This document shows positions 1 to 7,843 of a stretch of 64,000 nt of DNA, piece after piece. The stretch comes from Massilia sp. BJB1822. GTDB lineage: Bacteria; Pseudomonadota; Gammaproteobacteria; Burkholderiales; Burkholderiaceae_D. The notes beneath the pieces are model-generated. The model did not search any database. It was not told the origin of the DNA and saw nothing but the letters and a program-made list of their open reading frames with translations. Made by a program: the position numbers and the translations under genes. The first letter of the stretch is position 1; every line of letters starts with the position of its first letter. The stretch covers positions 351,913-415,912 of the forward strand of contig NZ_JABWEB010000004.1 of assembly GCF_013369485.1 (NCBI RefSeq), read 5' to 3'.

Positions 1-1
1 C

Positions 2-1462
2 CTCTGGATCGGCCTGCATCTGCCCCGGCTCCCGCTCGAAGTATTCAGCCCGCGCTGGTCGGTTGATACCGGCATCGTCGTGTTGGAGCAGGAGGCCGTG
101 CTGGCCGCCTCGCCGCTGGCGCGCGCGGCCGGCGTGCGTCCCGGCATGCGCCGCGCCGGCGCGCTGATGATGGCGCCCGAGGCCCAGCTGTACGAACGCG
201 CCCCCCTGCTGGAGGCGGAAGCGCTGCAAGCCGTTGCCATGGCCCTGCTGCAATTCACGCCCCAGGTGGCGGAAGGGGAGGAAGCGACCCTGCTGCTGGA
301 CGTGGGTGCCAGCCTGCGCCTGTTCGGCGGCATCCGCAGCTTATGCCGCAAGGTACGCCACAGCTTGCGCGCACTCGGCTACAGCGCCCGTCTCAGCACG
401 GCGCCCACCGCGCGCGGCGCCTGGCTGCTGGCGCGCAGCGGGGCAGGGCGCGCGCTGAAACTGGCCACGCTGGAACGCAAGCTGGATGGCCTGCCTGTCA
501 GCCTGCTGCCGCCGCTGCGGCCCTATCTGAGCTGGCTGGAAGGCATCGGCTGCCTGACCCTGGGTGAGCTGGGACGGCTGCCGCGTCCCGGCCTGCAGCG
601 TCGCTGCGGCGCCGCCGTGCTGGAGATGCAGGATGCCGCGCGCGGCGAACGCCCTGAAATGTTTGAGTGGATTGAAGCCCCGGCCAGTTTCCGCGCCCGT
701 CTCGAACTGTTCGACCGCATCGACGACGCGGCCTTGCTGCTGTCCGGCGCCTGCCGCCTGTTGCAGCAGCTGTGTGGCTGGCTGTGCGCGCGCCACTTTG
801 CCGTCGAACGCATTAGGCTGTCGCTGGAGCACGAAAGGGGAAGAGTGGCGCGCCCGCCGAGCGTGATCGAAATCGCTCTGGCCGAGCCGGTGTGGCGCGA
901 CGAGCATCTGCTGCGCCTGCTGAAAGAACGCTTGGCCAAGACCCAGCTCGAAGCCCACGTCATCGGTCTGATTCTGGAAGCGCCCGAAGTCAAACCGATG
1001 GCGCCGCTCAGCGACACCTTGTTTCCCGAACCGGGCGGCAGCAAGGAAGACCGCCAGCGCCTGTTCGAACTGCTGGTGGCGCGGCTGGGGGCGGAGAATG
1101 TGCTGCAACCCTCACCGCGCGCCGACTACCGTCCCGAGCATGCCAACGCCTGGGTGCCGGTGCACGAAAAGTTGCGTCCTGCGTATGTACAAGCGCAGAT
1201 GCCGCCGCAGCGCCTGCCCCGTCCCGCCTGGCTATTGGCCAAGCCGATCGAGCTGATCCTGCGCGAGCACCGTCCCTATTACAATTCCCCGCTGCGCATG
1301 GTTTCGCCCCCCGAACGCATCGAAGGCGGCTGGTGGAACGGCACCGAAGCACGCGACTACTTCGTCGCCGAAGGCCAAGACCACGCCTACTACTGGATCT
1401 ACCGCGAACGCCTGGGCGGCGCCGCCACCCCCCGCTGGTACCTGCACGGCATGTTTGGCTGA
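2..1462 (+). CDS. imuB: ImuB, Y-family polymerase-like SOS mutasome subunit (5' end missing)
   Basis: The frame is open from the first bases and begins LWIGLHLPRLPLEVF, the usual ImuB N-terminus, so only one or two codons and the ATG lie outside the window. About 486 residues are present, close to full family length. ImuB resembles DinB/UmuC polymerases but is thought to be catalytically inactive. It bridges ImuA, the beta clamp and the error-prone polymerase DnaE2 during damage-induced mutagenesis (family knowledge). Acidic catalytic residues are not evident in the palm-like region (for example LLLDVGASLRLFGG). Its expected partner dnaE2 is not next to it but about 20 kb downstream at 21393, behind its own LexA box. 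The gene ends at a large hairpin facing the convergent peptidase gene. Confidence 0.9.
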   Translation, partial: LWIGLHLPRLPLEVFSPRWSVDTGIVVLEQEAVLAASPLARAAGVRPGMRRAGALMMAPEAQLYERAPLLEAEALQAVAMALLQFTPQVAEGEEATLLLDVGASLRLFGGIRSLCRKVRHSLRALGYSARLSTAPTARGAWLLARSGAGRALKLATLERKLDGLPVSLLPPLRPYLSWLEGIGCLTLGELGRLPRPGLQRRCGAAVLEMQDAARGERPEMFEWIEAPASFRARLELFDRIDDAALLLSGACRLLQQLCGWLCARHFAVERIRLSLEHERGRVARPPSVIEIALAEPVWRDEHLLRLLKERLAKTQLEAHVIGLILEAPEVKPMAPLSDTLFPEPGGSKEDRQRLFELLVARLGAENVLQPSPRADYRPEHANAWVPVHEKLRPAYVQAQMPPQRLPRPAWLLAKPIELILREHRPYYNSPLRMVSPPERIEGGWWNGTEARDYFVAEGQDHAYYWIYRERLGGAATPRWYLHGMFG

Positions 1463-1478
1463 AAACACCACCCTAAAG

Positions 1479-1518
1479 CCGAGCCCGTGTCCACTTGTCG
1501 AAGTGGACACGGGCTCGG
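1479..1518. repeat. Perfect 18-bp inverted repeat, bidirectional terminator-like hairpin
   Basis: Arms 1479-1496 and 1501-1518 are exact reverse complements around a 4-base loop (GTCG). The element lies between the convergent ends of imuB and the M61 peptidase gene, where a two-way transcription stop would be expected. There is no long T-run, so it may work with Rho or be a dispersed repeat. The GTCCAC core is shared with the palindromes at 32478, 36139, 36196 and 47586, but the rest differs. Confidence 0.6.
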
Positions 1519-1529
1519 CAGTGGCGTGC

Positions 1530-3437
1530 TTATTTGCGGGGCTGGAGGATGGCTTCGAGGCGGTCGGGCGTGCCTTCGATGCGTTCGAGACGTGGATACT
1601 TCAGGCCGCCGTGGTAGTCGAGGCTGACGGTGCGGTAGTGGCTGCCGCGCTTGAGCAGCAGGTCGATCGGCTTGCTGTCGGTCTTGGCGGCGGTGACGGC
1701 CTTGCGCAGCACGTCGGGCTTGTAGGCACGGCCGTTCACGGCCAGCAGGACGGTGCCGCCGGCCAGGCCGGCCTTGAAGCCGACGCCATCCCATTGGATC
1801 GATTCGATCTTGCCTTCGGCGCCCACCGAGAAGCCTAGCGAATACTGGAAGTCGGCGCTGCGGCTGCGTTCTTCGACCATTTTCAGAAAGTCGGTCGGCT
1901 TGTCGCTGTAGGCCAGCTTCCAGCCGGCGCGCTTGAAGCCGTCCAGCGGCGCGGGGCCGTTTTCGTCCAGGCGGCTGCGCAGGAAGGGCGCCCAGTCATA
2001 GGGCTGGATGGCGTTGAGCGCTTTGACCACGTCTTCGAACTGGTAGAAGTTGGCGAAGCGGTTGCCGTCGGCGATGCCGAAGAAGTCGCGCGCGAAGTTG
2101 TCGAGCGAGCGCTTGTCGCCGGACAGTTCGCGGATCTTGGTGTCGACGTCGAGCCAGATCAGGGCGCCCTCGGTGTAGTAGTCCTCGCTGCGCTGCCAGC
2201 TGTTCCAGCCTTGCGGACGGCGCGCGTTGACGATCGGGTCGTTGGTGGTGTCCTGCACCGGACGCCAGCTGCGGCCCGCCATATTGTCGTAGCGCGCCGC
2301 CATCGAGGCCAGCACGTCGCGCACATGGGCCAGCTTCACCAGGCCGGAACGCGCGGCCAGCACATTGCCCCAGTACTGGGTCTGGCCTTCGTACACCCAC
2401 AGCAGATCGTTCTGCAGCGGCGTGTTGAAGTTGGGGACGTCCTGTCCCGCGGGACGGCGGAACTTGCCGTTCCACGAGTGCGTGAATTCGTGCGGCAGCA
2501 GGGCGCGTCCCGCCTCGCTCTTGGTCCAGTCGCTGAAGTAATCGAGCTTGACGCCGTTCTCGCTGGACTCGTGATGCTCGCGTCCCACACCGCCGAATTC
2601 CTCGCTCAGCGACAGCAGGAAGTCGTAGTGACGATAGTGCTGGGAGTTGAACAGCTTATACGCCTGCTTGACCAGATTGCGGTGCGCCTCGATCTGCTCA
2701 GGCTTGGTTTCCAGTGCCTCGGCGTTGTCGGCCACCACGTTCAGGTGCACCGGCAGCTTGGCGCCTGGATCGAGGTCGAAGCGCTTGAAGTGGCGGCCCG
2801 CGAACAGCGGCGAGTCGATGAAGGTTTCCAGGTCGGTGGTCTTGAATACCAGGTCGTCGCCCTTGCGCTCGGCCAGTTCCAGCGCGCTGCCGTATTGCCA
2901 GTCCTTCGGCACGGAGAGCGTGGCCTGGATCGGAATGCGGCGCGTGAAGTAGCCGGCAGGGTAAAGCGTCATCGACTGCCATTGCACGCCGAGGATGTCG
3001 GTGGTCATGGTGGTGCGGCCTTGGCTCGCATCGGTCGGCGACAGGTATTGGTACTCGACTTCCAGCTGCGATGCGCCCTGCGGCACTTCTAGGTGGAAGG
3101 CGTGCACGTGCACGTTGTCGCGGTGCCATGCCACATGCTTGCCGTTGGCCGTGATCTTCAGGCCGGCGAATTGATTCAAGGCGCCGCTCGGGCCGTGGTT
3201 GGCCGGCACCCATTGCGGATACAGCAGCGTCATCTTGCCCGGCGTGACGGGGATGCTTTGACGGACGCGGAAGATGTTTTGCGCAGTGTCGGAAGCATCG
3301 ACCTTCATCACGATGGTGCCGGGATAAGCCTGGTCGATTGGGGCGGGGATGGGCTCGGCCTTGGCCTCGGCCTGCACCTGCAGGGCCGTCGCCAGCAGCG
3401 TGGCAAGCAGGGCGCGCTTGATGGAAGGAGAAATCAT
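1530..3437 (-). CDS. M61-family aminopeptidase with C-terminal PDZ domain, exported
   Basis: 635 residues. A Sec-type signal peptide covers about residues 1-25. The M61 beta-rich N-terminal region follows, and then the zinc motif HEFTH at 316-320 with a downstream Glu in the context LLWVYEGQTQYWG near 350 as the likely third ligand. A PDZ-like segment (SLGFSVGAEG... GVGFKAGLAGGTVLLAVNG) occupies about residues 540-600. The family (glycyl aminopeptidase-like) removes N-terminal residues from peptides, here probably in the periplasm. The start has an AGGA ribosome site five bases upstream. The gene is monocistronic, convergent with imuB and divergent from hsp20. Confidence 0.9.
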   Translation of the reverse strand: MISPSIKRALLATLLATALQVQAEAKAEPIPAPIDQAYPGTIVMKVDASDTAQNIFRVRQSIPVTPGKMTLLYPQWVPANHGPSGALNQFAGLKITANGKHVAWHRDNVHVHAFHLEVPQGASQLEVEYQYLSPTDASQGRTTMTTDILGVQWQSMTLYPAGYFTRRIPIQATLSVPKDWQYGSALELAERKGDDLVFKTTDLETFIDSPLFAGRHFKRFDLDPGAKLPVHLNVVADNAEALETKPEQIEAHRNLVKQAYKLFNSQHYRHYDFLLSLSEEFGGVGREHHESSENGVKLDYFSDWTKSEAGRALLPHEFTHSWNGKFRRPAGQDVPNFNTPLQNDLLWVYEGQTQYWGNVLAARSGLVKLAHVRDVLASMAARYDNMAGRSWRPVQDTTNDPIVNARRPQGWNSWQRSEDYYTEGALIWLDVDTKIRELSGDKRSLDNFARDFFGIADGNRFANFYQFEDVVKALNAIQPYDWAPFLRSRLDENGPAPLDGFKRAGWKLAYSDKPTDFLKMVEERSRSADFQYSLGFSVGAEGKIESIQWDGVGFKAGLAGGTVLLAVNGRAYKPDVLRKAVTAAKTDSKPIDLLLKRGSHYRTVSLDYHGGLKYPRLERIEGTPDRLEAILQPRK

Positions 3438-3533
3438 TTCATTCCTAAAGGAAACTCAAGCGGCCGAGTGTAACATGCACCCCGCTTAGGAATGTTACAA
3501 AACGTAACGCTGAATTTTTCTATTTGAAGCACT

Positions 3534-3562
3534 CTTGAAAACCCTGGACCGCAGCCGTATAT
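3534..3562 (+). promoter_or_regulatory. Sigma-32-like heat-shock promoter of hsp20
   Basis: CTTGAAA (3534-3540) is followed after 14 bases by CCGTATAT (3555-3562). This resembles the sigma-32 -35 (CTTGAAA) and -10 (CCCCATnT) elements at a normal spacing. It lies about 65 bases upstream of the Hsp20 start codon, so transcription would begin near 3568 and leave a leader of roughly 60 bases. The -35 match is perfect; the -10 match is partial. Confidence 0.6.
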
Positions 3563-3598
3563 CGGAATCAGCGGTTGCCCAGATGGGGACCGCGGGAC

Positions 3599-3623
3599 AT
3601 ATCGCTTAACTTGAAAAGGATAT
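3599..3623 (+). promoter_or_regulatory. ROSE-like RNA thermometer hairpin occluding the hsp20 Shine-Dalgarno
   Basis: In the leader, 3599-3606 (ATATCGCT) pairs with 3617-3623 (AGGATAT). The stem is complete except for one unpaired G at 3604, and the 10-base loop is 3607-3616. The Shine-Dalgarno AGGA (3617-3620) sits inside the stem opposite UCGCU. This is the UYGCU-with-bulged-G arrangement that defines the ROSE element of small heat-shock genes (established knowledge). Melting at high temperature would free the ribosome site eight bases before the ATG at 3629. I infer translational heat control in addition to the sigma-32-like promoter. Confidence 0.7.
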
Positions 3624-3628
3624 ACATC

Positions 3629-4090
3629 ATGCGTAATTTCGACCTGACTCCCCTGTATCGCAGCGCTATCGGTTTCGACCGCCTGGCCCAAATGCTGAAC
3701 GACGCCCAGCGCACCGATTCGCAACCCAGCTACCCTCCCTACAATATCGAACTGGTAACGGAAGACCAGTACCGTATCGTGATGGCGCTGGCCGGCTTCG
3801 ACCGCAGCGAGATCGATATCACCACCGAACGCGAATCGCTGCACATCGTCGGCCGCAAACAGCGCGACGGGGCGGAGCGCACCTATCTGCACCGCGGCAT
3901 CGCCGCCCGCGATTTCGAGCAGCGCTTCCAGCTGGCCAACCACGTGAAAGTGACCGGCGCCTCCTTCAAGGACGGCATGCTCACCATTGAACTGGTGCGC
4001 GAAATTCCGGAAGCGCTGAAACCGCGCAAAATCGCCATCGACGGCGTGAACGCCAACGTGGAAGTCCTGGAACAACGCCAGGCAGCGTAA
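3629..4090 (+). CDS. Hsp20/IbpA-type small heat-shock protein
   Basis: 153 residues starting MRNFDLTPLYRSAIGFDR, typical of IbpA-like proteins. An alpha-crystallin domain runs from about residue 35 to 130, and the conserved ending of that domain is recognisable in the stretch KDGMLTIELVREIPE. These ATP-independent holdases bind unfolding proteins and pass them to DnaK/ClpB. An in-frame upstream start at 3575 is rejected because it would translate the thermometer hairpin, and the ATG at 3629 has the AAGGA site eight bases before it. The C-terminal IxI/V-type tail motif is not obvious. A strong hairpin follows at 4116. Regulation appears to combine sigma-32 and a ROSE-like element. Confidence 0.93.
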   Translation: MRNFDLTPLYRSAIGFDRLAQMLNDAQRTDSQPSYPPYNIELVTEDQYRIVMALAGFDRSEIDITTERESLHIVGRKQRDGAERTYLHRGIAARDFEQRFQLANHVKVTGASFKDGMLTIELVREIPEALKPRKIAIDGVNANVEVLEQRQAA

Positions 4091-4115
4091 GGCTTAACAG
4101 CCCTTAGCAGCAAGC

Positions 4116-4140
4116 AAAGGCCGGTCTTCCGGCCTTTCTG
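4116..4140 (+). terminator. Rho-independent terminator-like hairpin after hsp20
   Basis: AAAGGCCGG (4116-4124) and CCGGCCTTT (4129-4137) are perfect arms around TCTT. A short T-stretch belongs to the second arm. The position, 25 bases after the Hsp20 stop codon, fits a terminator. Confidence 0.65.
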
Positions 4141-4271
4141 CATTGCGTGCCGCCGTTTCGGCTTTTGTGACGGGCTTTTCGGGGTTTTCGCGCTGCGCAT
4201 CATTAAGCGGCGCCTAAGACTGATGGCCCATATTGGTAACATCTAAACTTCAATCACCAAGGAGTGCGGAA

Positions 4272-5765
4272 ATGCGCAAAACTCTTCTCGGATCGATGAC
4301 TACCAAACGACTGATTCTGGCCCTGACTGCTGCCGGCATCCTCGGCGCAGGCGCCGCCATTGCCGTACAACAGAACGCGGCGCACCAGGCTGCAGCGCCC
4401 GTGCCCGCCGTGAATGCCGCTGCCGGCGCTCCCGCTCCCGTGCCTGCGCCCATGATCGCGCTGCCGGATTTCAGCGTGATTGCCTCGCGCAACGGCCCGG
4501 CCGTGGTGAACATCAGCGTCACCGGCAGCACCAAGGCATCGTATGAGGGACGCGGCGAACCGTTCACCGACGATCCCTTCTTTGAATTCTTCCGCCGCTT
4601 CCAGGGGCCGCAGCAGCGCGGCCAGCGCGATGTGCCCAGCCATGGCGTCGGTTCAGGCTTTATCGTCAGCGCCGACGGCACCATCCTGACCAATGCCCAC
4701 GTGGTGCGCGATGCGCGCGAAGTGACGGTGAAGCTGACCGACCGCCGCGAATTCCGCGCCAAGGTGCTCGGTTCCGATCCGAAAACCGATGTGGCCGTGC
4801 TGAAGATCGATGCGAAAAATCTGCCGGTGGTGCCGCTGGGCCGCTCGACCGAATTGAAAGTGGGCGAGTGGGTGCTGGCCATCGGTTCGCCGTTCGGCCT
4901 GGAAAGCACCGTGACCGCTGGCGTGGTGAGCGCCAAGGGCCGCTCCCTGCCGGACGACAGCAATGTGCCTTTCATCCAGACCGACGTGGCGATCAATCCC
5001 GGTAATTCGGGTGGTCCGCTGTTCAATACGCGCGGCGAGGTGGTGGGCATCAACTCGCAGATTTATAGCCAAAGCGGCGGCTACCAGGGCCTGTCCTTCG
5101 CCATTCCTATCGACGTGGCGAACAAGATCAAGGACCAGATCGTCGCCACCGGCAAGGTGGTGCACGCCAAACTGGGCGTGACCGTGCAGGAAGTGAACCA
5201 GGGCTTTGCCGATTCTTTCAACCTGGCCACGCCGGAAGGCGCGCTGGTGTCGAATGTGGAGTCGGGCAGCGCGGCCGAGAAAGCCGGCTTGAAAGCCGGT
5301 GACGTGATCCGCAAAATGAATGGCCAGAAAATCGTCTCTTCGGGCGACCTGCCGGCCATGGTCTCGCTGGCCGCGCCTGGCGACAAGATCAAGCTGGAAG
5401 TGTGGCGCCAGGGTAAGGCCGTGGAACTGAACGGCGAATTGGGCAACGCTTCCGAACGCAATGCCCTGGCGGCACGCGATAATGGCGGCGATAGCGGCAA
5501 GCTGCGTCTGGGCCTGGCCCTGCGCCAGCTCGATCCGCTGGAGCGCCGTCAATCCGGCCTGCCTTCCGGTCTGCTGATCGAGGATGCGGGCGGCGCGGCG
5601 GCCAATGCCGGCGTGCAGCCGGGCGACGTGCTGCTGTCGGTGAATGGCCGCGCGGTGAACAGCATCGAGCAGGTGCGCGATGTGGTGTCCAAATCGGACA
5701 AGTCGGTGGCCCTGCTGATTCAGCGCGGCGGCGACCGCATCTTCATCCCGGTGCGCCTGGGTTAA
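4272..5765 (+). CDS. Periplasmic HtrA/DegP-type (Do family) serine protease with two PDZ domains
   Basis: 497 residues. The ATG at 4272 is chosen because AAGGAG lies seven bases before it; the longer frame uses a TTG without a ribosome site. Residues about 10-32 form a signal peptide or anchor, followed by an Ala/Pro-rich linker. The trypsin-like domain shows the triad His143 (TNAHVV), Asp173 (KTDVAVLKI) and Ser246 (GNSGGPLF). Two PDZ domains follow at about 290-380 and 400-495. The enzyme degrades or refolds damaged envelope proteins. An OmpR-type regulator and a histidine kinase follow directly, as in several betaproteobacterial protease-two-component loci, which suggests that an envelope-stress system controls it. 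Confidence 0.92.
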   Translation: MRKTLLGSMTTKRLILALTAAGILGAGAAIAVQQNAAHQAAAPVPAVNAAAGAPAPVPAPMIALPDFSVIASRNGPAVVNISVTGSTKASYEGRGEPFTDDPFFEFFRRFQGPQQRGQRDVPSHGVGSGFIVSADGTILTNAHVVRDAREVTVKLTDRREFRAKVLGSDPKTDVAVLKIDAKNLPVVPLGRSTELKVGEWVLAIGSPFGLESTVTAGVVSAKGRSLPDDSNVPFIQTDVAINPGNSGGPLFNTRGEVVGINSQIYSQSGGYQGLSFAIPIDVANKIKDQIVATGKVVHAKLGVTVQEVNQGFADSFNLATPEGALVSNVESGSAAEKAGLKAGDVIRKMNGQKIVSSGDLPAMVSLAAPGDKIKLEVWRQGKAVELNGELGNASERNALAARDNGGDSGKLRLGLALRQLDPLERRQSGLPSGLLIEDAGGAAANAGVQPGDVLLSVNGRAVNSIEQVRDVVSKSDKSVALLIQRGGDRIFIPVRLG

Positions 5766-5810
5766 GATGGATGCCGGTGAGAGGCAGTATAAAAAAGAAA
5801 GGACAAAACA

Positions 5811-6470
5811 ATGCGGCTTCTGCTGGTTGAAGACGATACGATGATCGGTGAAGTGGTGCTCGACTTGTTGCGTGCCGAGCACTACGCCGTGGACTGGGTC
5901 AAGGACGGCGATATGGCCGACACGGCCCTGCAGACCCAGACCTACGATCTGGTGCTGCTCGACCTGGGCCTGCCGCGCAAGGATGGCCTGGAAGTGCTGC
6001 GCTCCATGCGCTTGCGCAAGGAGTTGACTCCGGTGCTGGTGGCGACCGCGCGCGATGCGGTCGACCAGCGCATCGCTGGCCTGGATGCGGGTGCCGACGA
6101 TTATGTGCTCAAGCCCTACGATCTGGACGAGCTGCTGGCGCGCATCCGCGCCTTGCTGCGCCGCGCCGCCGGCCGCGCCGAGCCGGTGTTCGAGCACAAG
6201 GGGGTGTCGATCAATCCGCAGACGCGGGAAGTGATCGCCAACGGCCAGCCGGTGAACCTGTCCGCCCGCGAATGGGCGGTGCTGGAGGCGCTGATCGCGC
6301 GTCCCGGCATCGTGCTGTCGCGCGCCCAGCTGGAGGAAAAGCTGTACAGCTGGAAGGATGAGGTCAACAGCAATGCCGTGGAAGTGTATATCCACGGCCT
6401 GCGCAAAAAGCTGGGCAGCGAACTGATTCAAAACGTGCGTGGCCTCGGCTATATGGTGCCCAAGCTATGA
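5811..6470 (+). CDS. OmpR/PhoB-family response regulator (QseB-like)
   Basis: 219 residues. The receiver domain has the acidic pocket EDD at residues 7-9, the phospho-acceptor Asp51 (LVLLDLGLP) and Lys near 101 in the KPYD loop. A C-terminal winged-helix DNA-binding domain spans about 125-217. The conserved switch Thr/Ser context is VATARDA. AAAGAAAGGA precedes the ATG. The stop overlaps the start of the kinase gene by four bases (ATGA), so the two are translationally coupled. The likely role is transcriptional control in response to an envelope signal, possibly of the preceding protease gene; the exact regulon cannot be told from sequence. Confidence 0.93.
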   Translation: MRLLLVEDDTMIGEVVLDLLRAEHYAVDWVKDGDMADTALQTQTYDLVLLDLGLPRKDGLEVLRSMRLRKELTPVLVATARDAVDQRIAGLDAGADDYVLKPYDLDELLARIRALLRRAAGRAEPVFEHKGVSINPQTREVIANGQPVNLSAREWAVLEALIARPGIVLSRAQLEEKLYSWKDEVNSNAVEVYIHGLRKKLGSELIQNVRGLGYMVPKL

Positions 6471-7810
6471 AGGGTGTGCCTCGGGTTTCGGTGACGCACT
6501 CGCTGCGTGGCCGTCTACTGTGGTTCCTGCTGGCCGCCATCACCATGGCGGCCATAGCCCAGGCCATGATCGCCTACCGCAGCGCCCTGAACGACGCCGA
6601 CCAGATCTTCGACTACCACATGCAGCAGATGGCGCTCTCGCTGCGCTCCGGCGCGCCGCTGGCGAATGCCGGCAGCACCAATGCCGATCCGGGCAACGAT
6701 GAGATGGTGGTGCAGGTGTGGACGCCGGACGGCATCCAGGTGTTCCGCTCCATCTCTCGCGCCGAGCTGCCGCAGCGCGCCGTGCTGGGTTTCTCGAATG
6801 TGCGCGCCAATGGCACGACTTACCGCGTGTTCTCGGTGCAGACCAGTAATCAGACGGTGCAGATTGCCCAGGATATGGCTGTGCGCAAGCGCATGGCCGG
6901 CAGCCTGGCCCTGCGCACCGTGGGGCCGATTGCCTTGATGGCGCCCGTGCTGATGCTGATTGTGTGGTGGGTGGTCAGCGGTTCGCTGGCGCCGGTGGCG
7001 CGCGTGCGCCGCCAGGTCGCGGCGCGCCAGGCCGACGATCTGTCGCCCGTCTCCGAAGCCGATCTGCCGGACGAGGTGCGGCCGCTGGTGCAGGAATTGA
7101 ACCTGCTGTTCAGCCGCGTGCGCACCGCCTTCGACGCCCAGCAGCACTTTGTGGCCGATGCGGCGCACGAGCTGCGTTCGCCGCTGGCGGCCCTGAAATT
7201 GCAGGTGCTGAGCCTGGAGCGCGCCGAGGATGAGGGAGCGCGTAAGGTGGCGGTGTCGCGCCTGAGCGCCGGCATTGAGCGCGCCACACGCCTGGTGGAG
7301 CAGTTGCTGGTGCTGGCGCGCCAGGAGGCGGCCGAAGCGAAGCTGCAGCCGGTCGAACTGGGCGAGCTGGCGAAACGCACCCTGGGCGATATGGCCGGTG
7401 CGGCGGCGCAGCGCAATATCGATCTGGGCCTGTTCCATGCCGATGAGGCCAGCGTCTCCGGCCAGTCCGACGCGCTGCTCATCATGCTGCGCAATCTGGT
7501 GGACAACGCCATCAAGTACACGCCGTCCGGCGGCACGGTGGACGTGGAAGTGCGCAAGAACGAGAAGAGCGTCACGCTGGCCGTGGAAGACAGCGGCCCC
7601 GGTATTTCGCCGGAAGAGCGCGAACGCGTCTTCAGCCGCTTCTACCGCGTGCCGGGCAGCACGGCCAGCGGCAGCGGCCTGGGTCTGGCCATCATCAAGT
7701 CCATCGCCGAACGCCATGGCGCCACCCTGGCGCTGGAGCAGTCGGCGCGCCTGGGCGGTCTGCGCGTGAAAATCGACTTTCCCGAGACCCGTAAAGCCGC
7801 CGCCAGCTAA
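6467..7810 (+). CDS. Membrane sensor histidine kinase (QseC-like)
   Basis: 447 residues. Transmembrane segments lie at about 17-36 and 150-171 and enclose a periplasmic sensor region of about 110 residues. A HAMP-like linker follows, then the dimerisation helix with His234 in DAAHELRSPLAAL. The HATPase domain shows the N box NLVDNAIKYTP, the G1 box EDSGPGI and the G2 box GSGLGLAI. It should autophosphorylate and transfer phosphate to the regulator encoded immediately upstream, whose stop codon overlaps this start. The sensed signal is unknown; the neighbouring HtrA protease hints at envelope stress. Confidence 0.92.
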   Translation: MKGVPRVSVTHSLRGRLLWFLLAAITMAAIAQAMIAYRSALNDADQIFDYHMQQMALSLRSGAPLANAGSTNADPGNDEMVVQVWTPDGIQVFRSISRAELPQRAVLGFSNVRANGTTYRVFSVQTSNQTVQIAQDMAVRKRMAGSLALRTVGPIALMAPVLMLIVWWVVSGSLAPVARVRRQVAARQADDLSPVSEADLPDEVRPLVQELNLLFSRVRTAFDAQQHFVADAAHELRSPLAALKLQVLSLERAEDEGARKVAVSRLSAGIERATRLVEQLLVLARQEAAEAKLQPVELGELAKRTLGDMAGAAAQRNIDLGLFHADEASVSGQSDALLIMLRNLVDNAIKYTPSGGTVDVEVRKNEKSVTLAVEDSGPGISPEERERVFSRFYRVPGSTASGSGLGLAIIKSIAERHGATLALEQSARLGGLRVKIDFPETRKAAAS

Positions 7811-7843
7811 AATATCGCTTTTGACAACGCGTCGGAGCGGCGA

